Below, piece by piece: positions 13,302 to 13,437 of a stretch of DNA of 13,437 nt. The translations under genes were made by a program, and so were the position numbers. Numbering within the stretch: the stretch's first letter is position 1; each line of letters begins with the position of its first letter. Origin of the DNA: CAZLNO01 sp964561005 (GTDB taxonomy: Bacteria; Pseudomonadota; Alphaproteobacteria; Kiloniellales; Rhodovibrionaceae); NCBI GenBank assembly GCA_964561005.1, contig CAZLNO010000101.1, forward strand, positions 1-13,437, given 5' to 3'. The notes beneath the pieces are model-generated. The model saw only the letters and a program-made list of their open reading frames with translations. It made no database searches and was not told the DNA's origin.

Positions 13302-13437
13302 TACCGCCCGACGAATGAAATCGTACATTTAGGGTGGCCGCATGCTTGGCGTCCCGCCGACTTCGTGTCCGACAGGCTCAGCATGAGGTCCTCGTCCTGA
13401 GCTTGTCGGACACGCAGTCGACGCCCTTGGGCGTCAA
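13302..13437. repeat. Intergenic end with long imperfect REP-type palindrome
   Basis: After the TerB stop there is no gene. Arms at 13364-13381 (CGTGTCCGACAGGCTCAG) and 13397-13414 (CTGAGCTTGTCGGACACG) match at 17 of 18 positions around a 15-nt loop. A second perfect hairpin, GACGCCC/GGGCGTC, lies at 13420-13435. The TGAGC-TGTCGGAC type of palindrome is a common dispersed intergenic repeat in alphaproteobacteria (general knowledge). It may also end or protect the helicase-TerB transcript. Confidence 0.65.

Noticed and set aside
9891..13328. Open minus-strand frame of 1145 codons antisense to the helicase and TerB genes
   Set aside because: Its protein is His/Val/Gln/Gly-rich low complexity without motifs, the usual mirror of a high-GC3 gene. 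The plus-strand genes have clear domains.
1..13437. tRNA, rRNA, CRISPR arrays, integrase or transposase genes
   Set aside because: None seen on either strand. In particular no integrase or attachment-site pair was found to mark the prophage ends.

Overview
The window looks like a chromosomal segment of a GC-rich alphaproteobacterium, probably Rhodospirillales-like. The evidence is very high GC3 codon use, a class I lysyl-tRNA synthetase, an alphaproteobacterial-type branched-chain aminotransferase, a DinG-like helicase followed by a TerB-family gene, and several REP/BIME-like intergenic palindromes. No rRNA, tRNA or CRISPR array was seen. All calls rest on reading the sequence; no database was searched.

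Positions 1-335 hold no convincing gene. They contain a short 19-nt-period repeat, two C/G-rich hairpins in inverted orientation, a further GC hairpin, and a BIME made of two GTAG-headed REP units. The right-hand REP unit supplies the stop codon of the first gene.

Positions 336-5208 are a prophage-derived cassette. On the minus strand, in transcription order, come a conserved small phage-associated protein (4067-4438), a possible permuted NlpC/P60-like protein (3651-4070), a strong intrinsic terminator (3576-3613), then a proline-rich protein (2872-3498), a T7-type portal (1360-2868), a Bbp19-like protein (1125-1367) and a T7-type scaffold (336-1058). A LexA-like S24 repressor (4576-5208) is divergent on the plus strand. 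No major capsid gene follows the scaffold within the window, so the head module is either broken here or continues beyond the repeats.

Positions 5209-8774 carry a small unknown gene behind a perfect 8-bp-arm palindrome (5397-5720), a class IV branched-chain-type aminotransferase (5825-6670), a degenerate GIY-YIG-like protein (6753-7154) and, convergent with it, lysyl-tRNA synthetase class I (7179-8774).

Positions 8775-9815 hold a hairpin-bearing intergenic stretch and a two-gene minus-strand unit (9330-9815 and 9095-9268) of visibly lower GC, which looks horizontally acquired and has no recognised function. Positions 10029-13301 hold a large DinG/XPD-type helicase, probably expressed from a leaderless mRNA, and a TerB-family protein. 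The window ends in a long imperfect palindrome of REP type.

The most interesting parts are the repressor-controlled but apparently capsid-less phage cassette, split internally by a terminator, with its edge on a BIME; and the low-GC two-gene unit of unknown function.
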